From NCBI GenBank assembly GCA_017996395.1, contig JAGOHA010000012.1:1-51399 (forward strand): a DNA stretch of 51,399 nucleotides, given 5' to 3'. Positions 1 through 8,362 of the stretch are shown piece after piece. Made by a program: the position numbers and the translations under genes. The first letter of the stretch is position 1, and each line of letters opens with the position of its first letter. The DNA is from Acidobacteriota bacterium. GTDB lineage: Bacteria; Acidobacteriota; JAAYUB01. The notes under the pieces were generated by a model. That model was not told where the DNA came from, ran no database searches, and saw nothing but the letters and a program-made list of their open reading frames with translations.

Positions 1-401
1 TACCAGAGCGCTGCCCAGGCGGCACTCGTCGGGCTGACGCGGGCGCGGCGGCACAGCCCGTAAAACGCCACGGCGCCGAGCAACAGATGGATCACGAAGA
101 ACAGATGGTAGGCCAGGTCCGGCGGCACGACGAACCGGATCCATGCCGGCGGATACATCAGGAGATAGTTGCCGTTGCCCGTGACGGGCACGCCGAAATG
201 GACCATGGGATTCCAGAGCGGCCAGTGCCCCGCCCTGACCCACTCCGCCGTCGCCTGCCACAAGGGATAATGGAAATTGAGCACATCCCGAAAGAAGAAC
301 GCCTGGCCGCCGAACAGGACGGCGGCGAATCGGACGGTCAAAAGAACAGCCGCACCGCCCGCTAGCAAAGCGATAACTTGTCGATCCCTGTTCACGGACA
401 C
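1..401 (-). CDS. YfhO-like multi-pass membrane protein, N-terminal part only
   Basis: This frame reads from a GTG at 401 off the left edge of the window. The start is supported by AGGAG six bases upstream. The visible 133 residues begin with a hydrophobic segment, followed by an outward loop containing FFFRDVLNFHYPLWQA and WPLWNP, then further hydrophobic stretches. The same pattern (ERDLFNFHYPLW, IPLWNAQNNFG) occurs at the N-terminus of the complete YfhO-like protein at 8271-10619, so the two are paralogues. YfhO-family proteins are large membrane proteins resembling GT-C glycosyltransferases and are thought to act in glycosylation of cell-wall polymers. The acceptor here is unknown. The gene is divergent from the STT3-like gene, with 232 bases between them. 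Confidence 0.72.
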   Translation of the reverse strand, partial: MSVNRDRQVIALLAGGAAVLLTVRFAAVLFGGQAFFFRDVLNFHYPLWQATAEWVRAGHWPLWNPMVHFGVPVTGNGNYLLMYPPAWIRFVVPPDLAYHLFFVIHLLLGAVAFYGLCRRARVSPTSAAWAALW

Positions 402-633
402 ATTCGGCTCCTGCACACACACCGCTTTCCGCCCTGCCGCCTGGATGCGGCGACGGTTCAGTTGCTCCGTATGGTCAGACGGCTCTCCGATGGTACCCAG
501 TGGAACCGCCGGGTGTCAACTGCGGGAATCGCTGCTCCGACCGTTCCGGCACATTGCACAGAAAGGGCCGTCGCCCCGGTTGAATCATGTTAGGATAGAT
601 TTGCAAAATTCGGTTGGAGTGATTCCGGGTGGC

Positions 634-2547
634 ATGAGCGCTTTAACCTCACCGTCCACGGGCAACCACCACACGCTCCCGCCGTCCGCCCGGCGCCTGA
701 TACCGACGGCGGTCGCCCTGGCAGTCTTCCTGGTTGCCATCGCCGTGCGCCTGCCACCGTCGATCGCCCCCCATTTCATGTTCGAGACCGATTCGGCATT
801 CCACAGCCGGATGATCGCCGCCGTCATGAGCACCGGCTCGCTGCCAGCCGCCGATCCCAAGTATGCGCTGGATCCGCCCCGCGACAACCGGCGGATGTGC
901 CCTGACGCCTTCCATCGCCTGGCAGCCCTCGGCTACACCGCCTGTCACTGGCTGGCGCCCGTGTCGTTCGCCGATTATCTGATGGCGCTGGGCATCCTGT
1001 GCGGCGCGCTGACCACCGTACCGGTGTGCGCCATCGCCTGGATGCACACCCACAGAGTCGCGGAGACCGCGTTGGCCGGCGCGGTATTTGCCGTGGCGAC
1101 ACCGGTGACGCTGCGTTCCGCGTTCCCCGTGGTCCGTTACGAATCCCTGGGCATTTTGCTTGTCCTGGCCCTCGCTGCTGTCCTGTTCCGGTGGCGCTCA
1201 TCGGCGCAGCTGCCGACCCGTTGGTCCCGCATCCTGCTTCTCGCCGCCTTCGTGATCGGGTTGGCCGGAGCCGGAACCTGGCGGCTGTTTCCGCCGCTGG
1301 CCACCCTGCTCCTGATGGCCGCGACAGTCGCCGATGCGGTCGCGCCCCGCACGCATCCGTCGATCCTGCTCCCCGCCCTGGCCGCGGCATGCGGCTGCCT
1401 CTCAGCCTGGCCGATCTATGCGTTCTACCAGCTGACCGGAGCAGCCGGACTGCCGCTGCTGCTGGCGCCGCTGGCCGCCACAGCCGCCGGATACCTGATC
1501 CGGCAGGACCGCGTATCGGGTTGGCTGGCACGGCGAGCCCGGGCGTCGCGCTGGGCGCTGACGGTCGTCGCATTGTTTCTGCTCCTGGCGGGGATCGGAG
1601 CGGCGACCGAAGCGGGGCGGGTGTGGCTTCGCCCGATCCTTGGGATGACGCATGACGTTCAGGCCAACCTGTCGCCACCGGTGCTGGTCAGCGAGATGCT
1701 CCCCGTGGACCCGGCTACGTTCTTCAGCTGGCACTATCTCGGCTATCTGCCCGTGCTCTACGCGGCCTGGCTGATGTACACGACATTCCGCGCGGATCGG
1801 CGGCAATCCGACGCGTTTCTGTCTCTTGCGGCCTTGCTGGCCATCGGCGTGACCCTGCTTTTCAACCGCATGGTCTTCCTTGGCCTGCCGCTCCTGTTGA
1901 TCCATTTGGCCGGCGGCATCGCCCGCCTGGAGGCCGTGCGGTTCCGCCGATACGCCGGCCTGTCACTGCGTACTGCGGCACTCGGCGCGCTGCTGCCCAT
2001 CCTGATCGGGTTCGCGATCCAGAGCCGGTCCAGCCTGGCCGCGCTGGCCCAACCGCCACCGGACCGGCGGGACACGTACCAGTGGGTCTCCGCCCAAACC
2101 GTACCGGGCACGCGCCTGGCGGCCAACTGGTCACTCGGCTACGAGCTGCAGTGGTACACGCCGGCCATCACCGTCATGGACGGCTTTCTGGAAAGCGCCG
2201 AGAACCGCCGGCGCATCCACCGATTCACCGGAGCTCTGTTCGCGGCGGATGGCGGGCGGGAGCTGTCAGCGTTCTGCCGGCAGCACCGCGCCCGTTACCT
2301 GGTGGTGGACAACACCCACCTCCTGCCGCTGTGCCGGCGCCTGGGTCTGCCATTTCAGAACTGGCTGCGGGTCGATGCAACGGATCGTGGCAGCCGTGTC
2401 GAAATTCTGCCGGAGGGCCGATCGGTCGCCTGGCTCAGTCTCATGGTCGCTGACGGGGGATCGCGGTATTTCCGGATGGTGTTCTCCAGCGGCAATCTCA
2501 ATGTGCTGGAGCTTACGGATCCAGCCGATGGTCCGGGGGGCCCATGA
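634..2547 (+). CDS. STT3-like GT-C membrane glycosyltransferase
   Basis: This is a protein of about 637 residues with many hydrophobic segments. After the first one comes ETDSAFHSRMI, which resembles the acidic loop-1 motif of STT3/AglB oligosaccharyltransferases (GT66). The VVRYESLG stretch may correspond to the second acidic site. A soluble C-terminal region carries AANWSLGYELQWY, placed where STT3 enzymes have WWDYG, but the motif is degenerate. I infer transfer of a lipid-linked sugar or glycan; whether the acceptor is protein is not shown. The ATG at 634 was chosen because the open frame upstream looks non-coding; GTG 619 is an alternative. A weak promoter-like pair (TTGAAT 580-585, CAAAAT 604-609) lies upstream. 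The stop overlaps the next start as ATGA, so the two are translationally coupled. Confidence 0.6.
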   Translation: MSALTSPSTGNHHTLPPSARRLIPTAVALAVFLVAIAVRLPPSIAPHFMFETDSAFHSRMIAAVMSTGSLPAADPKYALDPPRDNRRMCPDAFHRLAALGYTACHWLAPVSFADYLMALGILCGALTTVPVCAIAWMHTHRVAETALAGAVFAVATPVTLRSAFPVVRYESLGILLVLALAAVLFRWRSSAQLPTRWSRILLLAAFVIGLAGAGTWRLFPPLATLLLMAATVADAVAPRTHPSILLPALAAACGCLSAWPIYAFYQLTGAAGLPLLLAPLAATAAGYLIRQDRVSGWLARRARASRWALTVVALFLLLAGIGAATEAGRVWLRPILGMTHDVQANLSPPVLVSEMLPVDPATFFSWHYLGYLPVLYAAWLMYTTFRADRRQSDAFLSLAALLAIGVTLLFNRMVFLGLPLLLIHLAGGIARLEAVRFRRYAGLSLRTAALGALLPILIGFAIQSRSSLAALAQPPPDRRDTYQWVSAQTVPGTRLAANWSLGYELQWYTPAITVMDGFLESAENRRRIHRFTGALFAADGGRELSAFCRQHRARYLVVDNTHLLPLCRRLGLPFQNWLRVDATDRGSRVEILPEGRSVAWLSLMVADGGSRYFRMVFSSGNLNVLELTDPADGPGGP

Positions 2548-3626
2548 ACGGGTTATCCCCCTCCGCCTTGCCACTGCGACCGCTGGTGCTGATCCCTGCG
2601 TACCGCCCCGACGACCGCTTCGCCGAACTCGTGGCCGGCCTGTCCCGCCGTCCAGAGATAGCCGGCGTGATCATCGTCGACGACGGCAGCGGCCCTGAGT
2701 TCGCGGCGACCTTCGCGTCCGCCATCGGGCAGCCCAACGTCCGGCTGCTGCGTCATGCCGTCAACCGGGGCAAAGGCGCGGCGCTCAAGACGGGACTCAA
2801 CGAGATCATGCTTCACCATCCGGATGTGCCCGGAGTGGTCACCGCCGACGCGGACGGCCAACACCTGCCAGAGGACATTGTTCGCGTCGCCGTTGCCCTG
2901 ACCGGGCGACCAGATTCCCTGGTGCTCGGCTGTCGTGATTTTTCCAGCGACGTTCCCCTGCGCAGCCGGATCGGCAACCGGATGACTCGCCGCCTGCTGC
3001 GCTGGACTGAGGGGATAAGGGTCAACGACACCCAGACCGGATTACGCGGCATCCCCGCCGGCCTCATCCCCGCCCTGCTGGCCCTCCCGGCAGACCGTTA
3101 CGAATATGAGCTGGAGATGCTGCTGGCCGCCCACCGCCTGCGACGCGACATCGTGGAGATTCCCATCGCCACCGTCTACCTGGAGCGGAACTTCTCATCC
3201 CATTTCAACCCGCTCACCGATTCCATGCGGATCTACTTTGTGCTGTTCCGGTACCTGATCGTCTCCCTGCTGACGGCCCTTGTGGACAACGCGGTTTTTG
3301 CCGCCGCCTTTCTACTCCATCCCGGGATCCTGGCAGCCATGGTCGCCGGCCGAGTCGTGGCCGGCTTGTTCAACTATTTCATGAACCGGTCTGCGGTGTT
3401 CATGTCCCGGACAGCCATCCGGCAATCCATGCCGCGCTACATCCTGCTGGTGGTGTTCTCCGGCAGCATCGGGTATGCGCTGATCCGCACCGCGGTGGAC
3501 ATGGGCCTCTGCGGTGCGATCGTGGCCAAGCTGATGGTGGAGTCGGTGTTGTTCGTGTTCAATTTCGCCGTTCAGAAAGTATTTGTTTTTCCGCACCCCG
3601 CGGCCACGCCGCCGGATCGCAGCTGA
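2544..3626 (+). CDS. GT2 glycosyltransferase fused to GtrA-like membrane domain
   Basis: The first 235 or so residues form a DPM1-like family 2 glycosyltransferase. IIVDDGS (D46, D47) binds the nucleotide sugar, NRGKGAALKTG follows, and DADGQ (D102, D104) is the metal-binding DxD. After TDSMRIYFVLFRYL comes a GtrA-type domain of four membrane helices (about 235-350), including FNYFMNRSAVF and FNFAVQKVFVF. Such enzymes move a sugar from a nucleotide donor to polyprenyl phosphate, and GtrA domains are proposed to help flip or present the product. That makes this the likely maker of a lipid-linked donor for the neighbouring GT-C enzymes, which is inference. It overlaps the upstream gene by four bases. 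Confidence 0.85.
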   Translation: MNGLSPSALPLRPLVLIPAYRPDDRFAELVAGLSRRPEIAGVIIVDDGSGPEFAATFASAIGQPNVRLLRHAVNRGKGAALKTGLNEIMLHHPDVPGVVTADADGQHLPEDIVRVAVALTGRPDSLVLGCRDFSSDVPLRSRIGNRMTRRLLRWTEGIRVNDTQTGLRGIPAGLIPALLALPADRYEYELEMLLAAHRLRRDIVEIPIATVYLERNFSSHFNPLTDSMRIYFVLFRYLIVSLLTALVDNAVFAAAFLLHPGILAAMVAGRVVAGLFNYFMNRSAVFMSRTAIRQSMPRYILLVVFSGSIGYALIRTAVDMGLCGAIVAKLMVESVLFVFNFAVQKVFVFPHPAATPPDRS

Positions 3627-3706
3627 TTCGGGACCATAGCAATGGCCGACGGGGCGTGCAAAAGAACCGGATTCGACCGCAATCGGATTCATCGGGTGAG
3701 CGTGCG

Positions 3707-5644
3707 ATGATCATCGAGGGAATACTGGGTGTCGCCGGCGTCGTTCTGATCACTTCCGGCCTCCTCTCCGGCGGACGGTTCATACTCCAACGGCTGGCTC
3801 CCCAGTCGATCCGTCCCGAGCTGCCCCATCGGATGCTCGCAGCCGGGCTGGGCATCGCCGTGCTCTCCGCCGGCATTCTGGGCCTGGGAATGGCGGGCCT
3901 GCTGCATCGCGCCGTTCTGGCCGTAATGATCGGATCGATGGGCGCTCTGGGTGCCTGGGAAATTGTCCGCCGGATGCGCTCCTCAGCTTCCGTCTCCGGA
4001 CGGCCGGGATGGGTGCCGGCGGTGGCGGTGGCAGCCGTCACCCTCCCCGCCCTGCCCTTCTTGCTGCTGCCGCCCATGGCCCGCGACGCGCTGGTTTACC
4101 ACCTGGAGGTGCCCCGCCAGTACCTGCAGCACCACGGCCTGATCGAACTGCCGCAAAACGTCTACGCCTACTTTCCCAAGGGGATCGAGATGCTGTTCAC
4201 GGCGGCCATGGGTCTGTTCCCGCCGTGGACCACCCAGTTTGTGCACTTCAGTTTTCTGGCGCTGACGGTGCTGGCGGTGCTGGAGTACGCCGCCGCCATC
4301 GGCCGGCAACCCCCGCGCTGGCTCTGGCTGCCGGCGGTTCTGGCGTTCGCGACCGTGCCCACCCTATGGCTGGATGCCACGTATGCGTACATCGACGCCG
4401 GACTGATGTTCTTCGTGACCCTGACCGCCCTGGGGTTGGACTGGCATCATCGGCGGGGCGATCCCGCCCTGCTGGGTGTGTCGCTCCTGCTGGCGGGATT
4501 TGTGGCGGCCATCAAATACACGGCCTTCTACTATGTGCTGGCGCTCCTGGGTGTGTATCTGGTGTCGGTTCTGGCCCGGCGGCGGACCGCCGATCTCACC
4601 TGGCGGCATCCCATCTCACTCGGCGCCGGTCTGATGGTCTTCGCCGGTCCCTATCTCGTCTGGAACGCGTGGCACACCGGCAACCCGGTCTTCCCGTTCT
4701 TCGGCGGTCTGTTTCCGAACTCGAATCCGTTCTGGACGCAGGCGCAGGCGGACGCCTTCTGGGGGTTTCTGGCCAGCTACGGACACCCGTTCCACTTCCC
4801 GCTGGCCCCCGCGCTGAACTACCTGGTGGCGGCGTTCAATCCGGTGCTGCATCTCCGGGAATTCTTCGACGGGGTGCTGGGACCGTTCCTGCTAATCGGT
4901 GTGCTCGCTGGTCTGCCGGCACGCAAACGGGATGGCTCCGAGGCGCTGACCGGATCATGTGTAGTTGTGTTTGCCCTGGTCTGGGGGATTCTGCTGCGCC
5001 AAGCCCGCTTCCTGCTGCCGGTGTTGCCGCTGCTGCTGCTCCTGCTGATCCAGGCCCTGGAGGGCTGGTGGGGCGAGCGACCGTGGCGGCGCGCCATCTG
5101 GGTGGCGGCATGCCTCGGAGTCATCTCGTTCAACCTGGCGGTCCTCCTGCCCGAGTTGATCCGGCAACCGGCGTTGGAACTCGTGTCCGGCCGGACAACC
5201 CGCGAAGAGATTCTCAACACCCGCCTGCCGGTGTACGCCTGCCAACGGTACATCAACCGCGAACTGCCCGCGGACGCCCGCATCTGGACGCTGCAGACCG
5301 GCAACGAGTTGTTCTATCTGGATCGCGCCTATCTGGGCGACTACGTGGTGGAGGACCACACCTTCCACACCTGGCTGGCCGAGGCGCGCGAACCGTCGGC
5401 GATCACCCGCCGGTTTGAACAATTCGGCGTGACCCACCTGTTGATTCGAATCGACGCGGTCTTCGCCCCGGAACTGTATGCCGACCTCCCGGAGAAGTAT
5501 CCGTTGATGCGGGCGTTTTTCAGCTCCCAAGTCCGCCTCTGTTTTGAGGCCAACGGCTTTGCGGTGCTGGCATTGCGCCAAGCGCACGAAATTGACAATA
5601 CGCTGCCGGTTCCATATGATGGCGCCGATGCACCCGCCAACTGA
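3707..5644 (+). CDS. GT-C family integral membrane glycosyltransferase
   Basis: This protein of about 645 residues has roughly a dozen hydrophobic segments. A first outward loop holds ARDALVYHLEVPRQY and YFPKGIEML. This acidic-residue-plus-YH arrangement is typical of polyprenyl-phosphate-sugar-dependent GT-C enzymes. The C-terminal 120 residues are soluble and include YINRELPADARIWTLQTGN. The donor is probably a polyprenyl-phosphate sugar and the acceptor is unknown. I chose ATG 3707 (GGGTGAG upstream); an in-frame GTG at 3656 would add 17 unlikely residues. The 3' end overlaps the following GT-C gene by 29 bases, so the two are probably co-translated. Confidence 0.72.
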   Translation: MIIEGILGVAGVVLITSGLLSGGRFILQRLAPQSIRPELPHRMLAAGLGIAVLSAGILGLGMAGLLHRAVLAVMIGSMGALGAWEIVRRMRSSASVSGRPGWVPAVAVAAVTLPALPFLLLPPMARDALVYHLEVPRQYLQHHGLIELPQNVYAYFPKGIEMLFTAAMGLFPPWTTQFVHFSFLALTVLAVLEYAAAIGRQPPRWLWLPAVLAFATVPTLWLDATYAYIDAGLMFFVTLTALGLDWHHRRGDPALLGVSLLLAGFVAAIKYTAFYYVLALLGVYLVSVLARRRTADLTWRHPISLGAGLMVFAGPYLVWNAWHTGNPVFPFFGGLFPNSNPFWTQAQADAFWGFLASYGHPFHFPLAPALNYLVAAFNPVLHLREFFDGVLGPFLLIGVLAGLPARKRDGSEALTGSCVVVFALVWGILLRQARFLLPVLPLLLLLLIQALEGWWGERPWRRAIWVAACLGVISFNLAVLLPELIRQPALELVSGRTTREEILNTRLPVYACQRYINRELPADARIWTLQTGNELFYLDRAYLGDYVVEDHTFHTWLAEAREPSAITRRFEQFGVTHLLIRIDAVFAPELYADLPEKYPLMRAFFSSQVRLCFEANGFAVLALRQAHEIDNTLPVPYDGADAPAN

Positions 5645-7295
5645 CCCCCTGCCCACCCGCGCCCCCCGTGCCTTCTGGACGGGCGCCATTCTATTCGCCG
5701 CCGTCGCCCTGTCAGCCCTGCCGACATGTTCCAATTACGGCATCACGTGGGACGAGCCGATTTACCTGGAAGCCACCCGGCAGGTCCAAACCTGGTTGTC
5801 GTTGCCGGCATCCGATCAGTTCAACACGACGGCCATCGACCGTTTCTGGCGGACGGATCCCCAGCGCAACGTGCATCCCGCCGGTGTCAAATGGCTGTAC
5901 CTGGCCGCCCATCACGTTATCTTCTGGGAGCCGGATCCATACATTCAGAACCGCGTGCTGACGGTATTCCTCTTTGCCGCCGCATTGGCGGCCTTCTGCC
6001 TGTGGTTTTCCGCCGGCCGTCCTCTGTTGGCGTGGATCACCGTGGCGCTGTTTCTGACCCTGCCCCGGTGTTTCGCGCACATTCACTTTGCGGCTACCGA
6101 TATACCCCTGACCGCCCTCCTGCTGCTGCTGGTCCCGGCGCTGGACCGAGGGTTGTCCCCCCGGTGGGCCTGGATCCCCGGCGTGCTGATCGGTCTGGCC
6201 GCATGCTTCAAGATCACGGCTGTGGTGGTGTGTGCGCCGATGGTGGCGCTCTTCCTGGCCTGCACGTACGCCGACTGGAAGCAGTGCGTCGCCCGTCTTT
6301 GGATTGTGGGGCTGACCGCCGCCATCGTGTTTTATCTGCTGAATCCGGACTGGTGGCATGCGCCATGGGTTCGGCTGGGCGAGTTTGTCGGCGACTCGGT
6401 CAGCCGCCGGCAATGGGCTCCGTTTTCGCTGCTCTATTTCGGGCAGTCGTATTCGTACCGCGGTCCGTTCCACTATCCATTGGGCATCCTGCTGGTCACC
6501 ACCCCGCTGCTCCACCTGGGACTGCTGGCCGCCGGCATGTTCCGGATGCGCCTGCGCCCTTTTCAAGCGTGTTGCCGCCATTGGGCGGTGCTCATCGGCA
6601 GCACGGTGCCCGTCATCCTCCTAATGGTTCCGTTCAGCCCCACCAACGACATGGAGCGCTACCTGCTGCCGGCATTCCCGTTTCTGGCCGCCTGGATGGC
6701 ACTCGGGCTGCAACCGGCCGCGGAACAGCTCCTCCCGGCCGGCAAGGCGGCGACACCAGTCGCACTCCGGGTGTCGCTGGCGGCGATCCTCATTCTCGCA
6801 GCCGGCTGGACCGTCAGCCAGAGTGTGCGCAATCATCCGCGCGAGTTGTGCTATTTCAACGAATGGGTGGGCGGTGCCGCCGGCGGACGAAGCCTCGGCT
6901 TCGAAGTCACCTACTGGTGGGAGCCTCTTGACGATCAGGCGCTCGCGGCGATCAATCGGATCTGCCGCGGGTCGACGGTTTTCTTCCCGATCTCACCGAC
7001 TGATCACTACTTTCGCCAGATGCAGCAGGCACAACGGATCGGTTTCATCCCGGTCACCGATCTCGGCCAGGCCCGCCACGTGCTGGTCTACGGCAGGCCG
7101 TACGTGGAGTATTGGGAATCGAATCTCCGCACCCGTCTGCAGCCTTCCGGATACACGCTGGCCTTGGCCTGGTCGTCGGACTGGCAGGGTGTCCCGCTGC
7201 TGCGGCTCTGGACCATCCAACCGGTGGCTGTGCCTCCGCCACAACGCGAGGACACCGGCGACGGGCCGAACCCTATGGGTGATGGTCCGACATAA
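5616..7295 (+). CDS. PMT/ArnT-like GT-C membrane glycosyltransferase
   Basis: This protein of about 559 residues has around eleven hydrophobic segments. After the first helix comes YGITWDEPIYLEA, with the paired Asp-Glu typical of protein-mannosyltransferase/ArnT-type GT-C enzymes. NVHPAGVKW follows, matching the usual HPP/HPG loop that leads into the next helix. The C-terminal portion contains GFEVTYWWEPL and a soluble tail. The expected activity is transfer of a sugar from polyprenyl phosphate to an extracytoplasmic acceptor. Starts at 5616, 5619 and 5628 are all in frame; each overlaps the upstream gene, and Shine-Dalgarno evidence is weak for all three. The tail after WTIQPVAV is Pro/Gly-rich and looks disordered. 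Confidence 0.72.
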   Translation: MMAPMHPPTDPLPTRAPRAFWTGAILFAAVALSALPTCSNYGITWDEPIYLEATRQVQTWLSLPASDQFNTTAIDRFWRTDPQRNVHPAGVKWLYLAAHHVIFWEPDPYIQNRVLTVFLFAAALAAFCLWFSAGRPLLAWITVALFLTLPRCFAHIHFAATDIPLTALLLLLVPALDRGLSPRWAWIPGVLIGLAACFKITAVVVCAPMVALFLACTYADWKQCVARLWIVGLTAAIVFYLLNPDWWHAPWVRLGEFVGDSVSRRQWAPFSLLYFGQSYSYRGPFHYPLGILLVTTPLLHLGLLAAGMFRMRLRPFQACCRHWAVLIGSTVPVILLMVPFSPTNDMERYLLPAFPFLAAWMALGLQPAAEQLLPAGKAATPVALRVSLAAILILAAGWTVSQSVRNHPRELCYFNEWVGGAAGGRSLGFEVTYWWEPLDDQALAAINRICRGSTVFFPISPTDHYFRQMQQAQRIGFIPVTDLGQARHVLVYGRPYVEYWESNLRTRLQPSGYTLALAWSSDWQGVPLLRLWTIQPVAVPPPQREDTGDGPNPMGDGPT

Positions 7296-7299
7296 CGAG

Positions 7300-7327
7300 T
7301 TGCCGACCCAAGCCCGGATGCTATACA
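7300..7327 (+). promoter_or_regulatory. possible sigma70-type promoter for the GtrB-like gene
   Basis: TTGCCG (7300-7305) and TATACA (7322-7327) are separated by 16 bases, each matching four of six consensus positions. They lie in the 95-base gap before the glycosyltransferase at 7391, which has GAGGAA five bases before its ATG. Confidence 0.35.
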
Positions 7328-7390
7328 CTCAAATCCAGTGGCATCCGCGGTCATGAAAGGAAGCCGCATCCCGGTGCTCGAGGAACGCCG

Positions 7391-8362
7391 ATGACCAAAA
7401 CCGTATCATTCGTCCTCCCCTTCTACAACGAAGAGAACAATCTGCCGGTGTTGTTCCACCGGCTGCTGGCGCTGTCGGCCCAACTGACCTGCGCGACGGA
7501 ATTCGTCTTCGTCAACGACGGCAGCACGGACGGCAGCCTCGCCTACCTGGCCGGCTTGATTCCGCAGCACGGCAATGTCCGGGTGGTGGACCTGTCGCGC
7601 AATTTCGGCCAGATGACGGCGGTGCACGCCGGACTCCGGCATGCCGCCGGTGATGCGGTGATCATCATGGATACGGACCTTCAGGATCGGCCCGAAGCGG
7701 TGCAAGATTTCATCGCGGAGTGGGAGCGCGGCGCCGACGTCGTGTACGCCATCCGAGCCAACCGTAAGGAGTCGTTCATCAAGCGCGCCCTCTTCCGCAG
7801 TTTCTACGCCGTGTTCCGCCGCCTGGCCGAGATCCCCATCCCCGAGGAGGCCGGCCTGTTCAGCCTGATGGATCGCCGCGTCGTCGACCTGCTCGTCGCC
7901 CTGCCCGAACGGAACCGTTACATCCCGGGCTTGCGCGCCTGGGTCGGCTTCCGCCAGGTGGGTGTGACGGTGGAACGGGACCGCCGGGGAGACAAGCTCC
8001 CCCGCCAATCGTTCATCGGATTGGTCAAGATGGCCTCGGACGCCATCTTTTCCTTCTCGCGGGTGCCGTTGCGGATCGCCACGACGCTGGGCATCGTGGC
8101 GGTGTCGCTGGCGGTCGTGGCCGCTGCGCTCGTCCTGTACATGCGATTCGTCTCCCATCTGGCCATCCCCGGCTGGGCCTCGACCCTCATCAGTATTTTT
8201 TTCCTCGGTGCGGTCCAGTTAATCTGTCTGGGGATCCTGGGCGAGTACCTGGGCCGGATCTACGAGGAAGTCAAACGCCGTCCGCATTACGTGGTCCGGC
8301 AGGTACTGGGGTGCACCCCCGACGCCGGCGCGGCCACAGCCCCAACACCAGAGCCGAAATGA
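7391..8362 (+). CDS. GtrB-like polyprenyl-phosphate glycosyltransferase (GT2)
   Basis: This is 323 residues, the usual length for GtrB/ArnC-type enzymes. The GT2 domain occupies about residues 1-230, with FVNDGSTDGS (D43), NFGQMTAVHAG and the metal site DTDLQDRPE (D94, D96). Two membrane helices follow at about 235-262 and 270-295, ending in the charged LGEYLGRIYEEVKRRP tail typical of the family. The reaction is sugar transfer from a nucleotide sugar to polyprenyl phosphate on the inner face of the membrane. It could supply the lipid-linked donor for the GT-C enzymes upstream. The 3' end overlaps the convergent YfhO-like gene by 92 bases. Confidence 0.88.
   Translation: MTKTVSFVLPFYNEENNLPVLFHRLLALSAQLTCATEFVFVNDGSTDGSLAYLAGLIPQHGNVRVVDLSRNFGQMTAVHAGLRHAAGDAVIIMDTDLQDRPEAVQDFIAEWERGADVVYAIRANRKESFIKRALFRSFYAVFRRLAEIPIPEEAGLFSLMDRRVVDLLVALPERNRYIPGLRAWVGFRQVGVTVERDRRGDKLPRQSFIGLVKMASDAIFSFSRVPLRIATTLGIVAVSLAVVAAALVLYMRFVSHLAIPGWASTLISIFFLGAVQLICLGILGEYLGRIYEEVKRRPHYVVRQVLGCTPDAGAATAPTPEPK

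Noticed and set aside
402..633. Possible tRNA or small RNA in the divergent gap near the left end
   Set aside because: No cloverleaf arms or T-loop sequence could be paired; the stretch holds at best a weak promoter.
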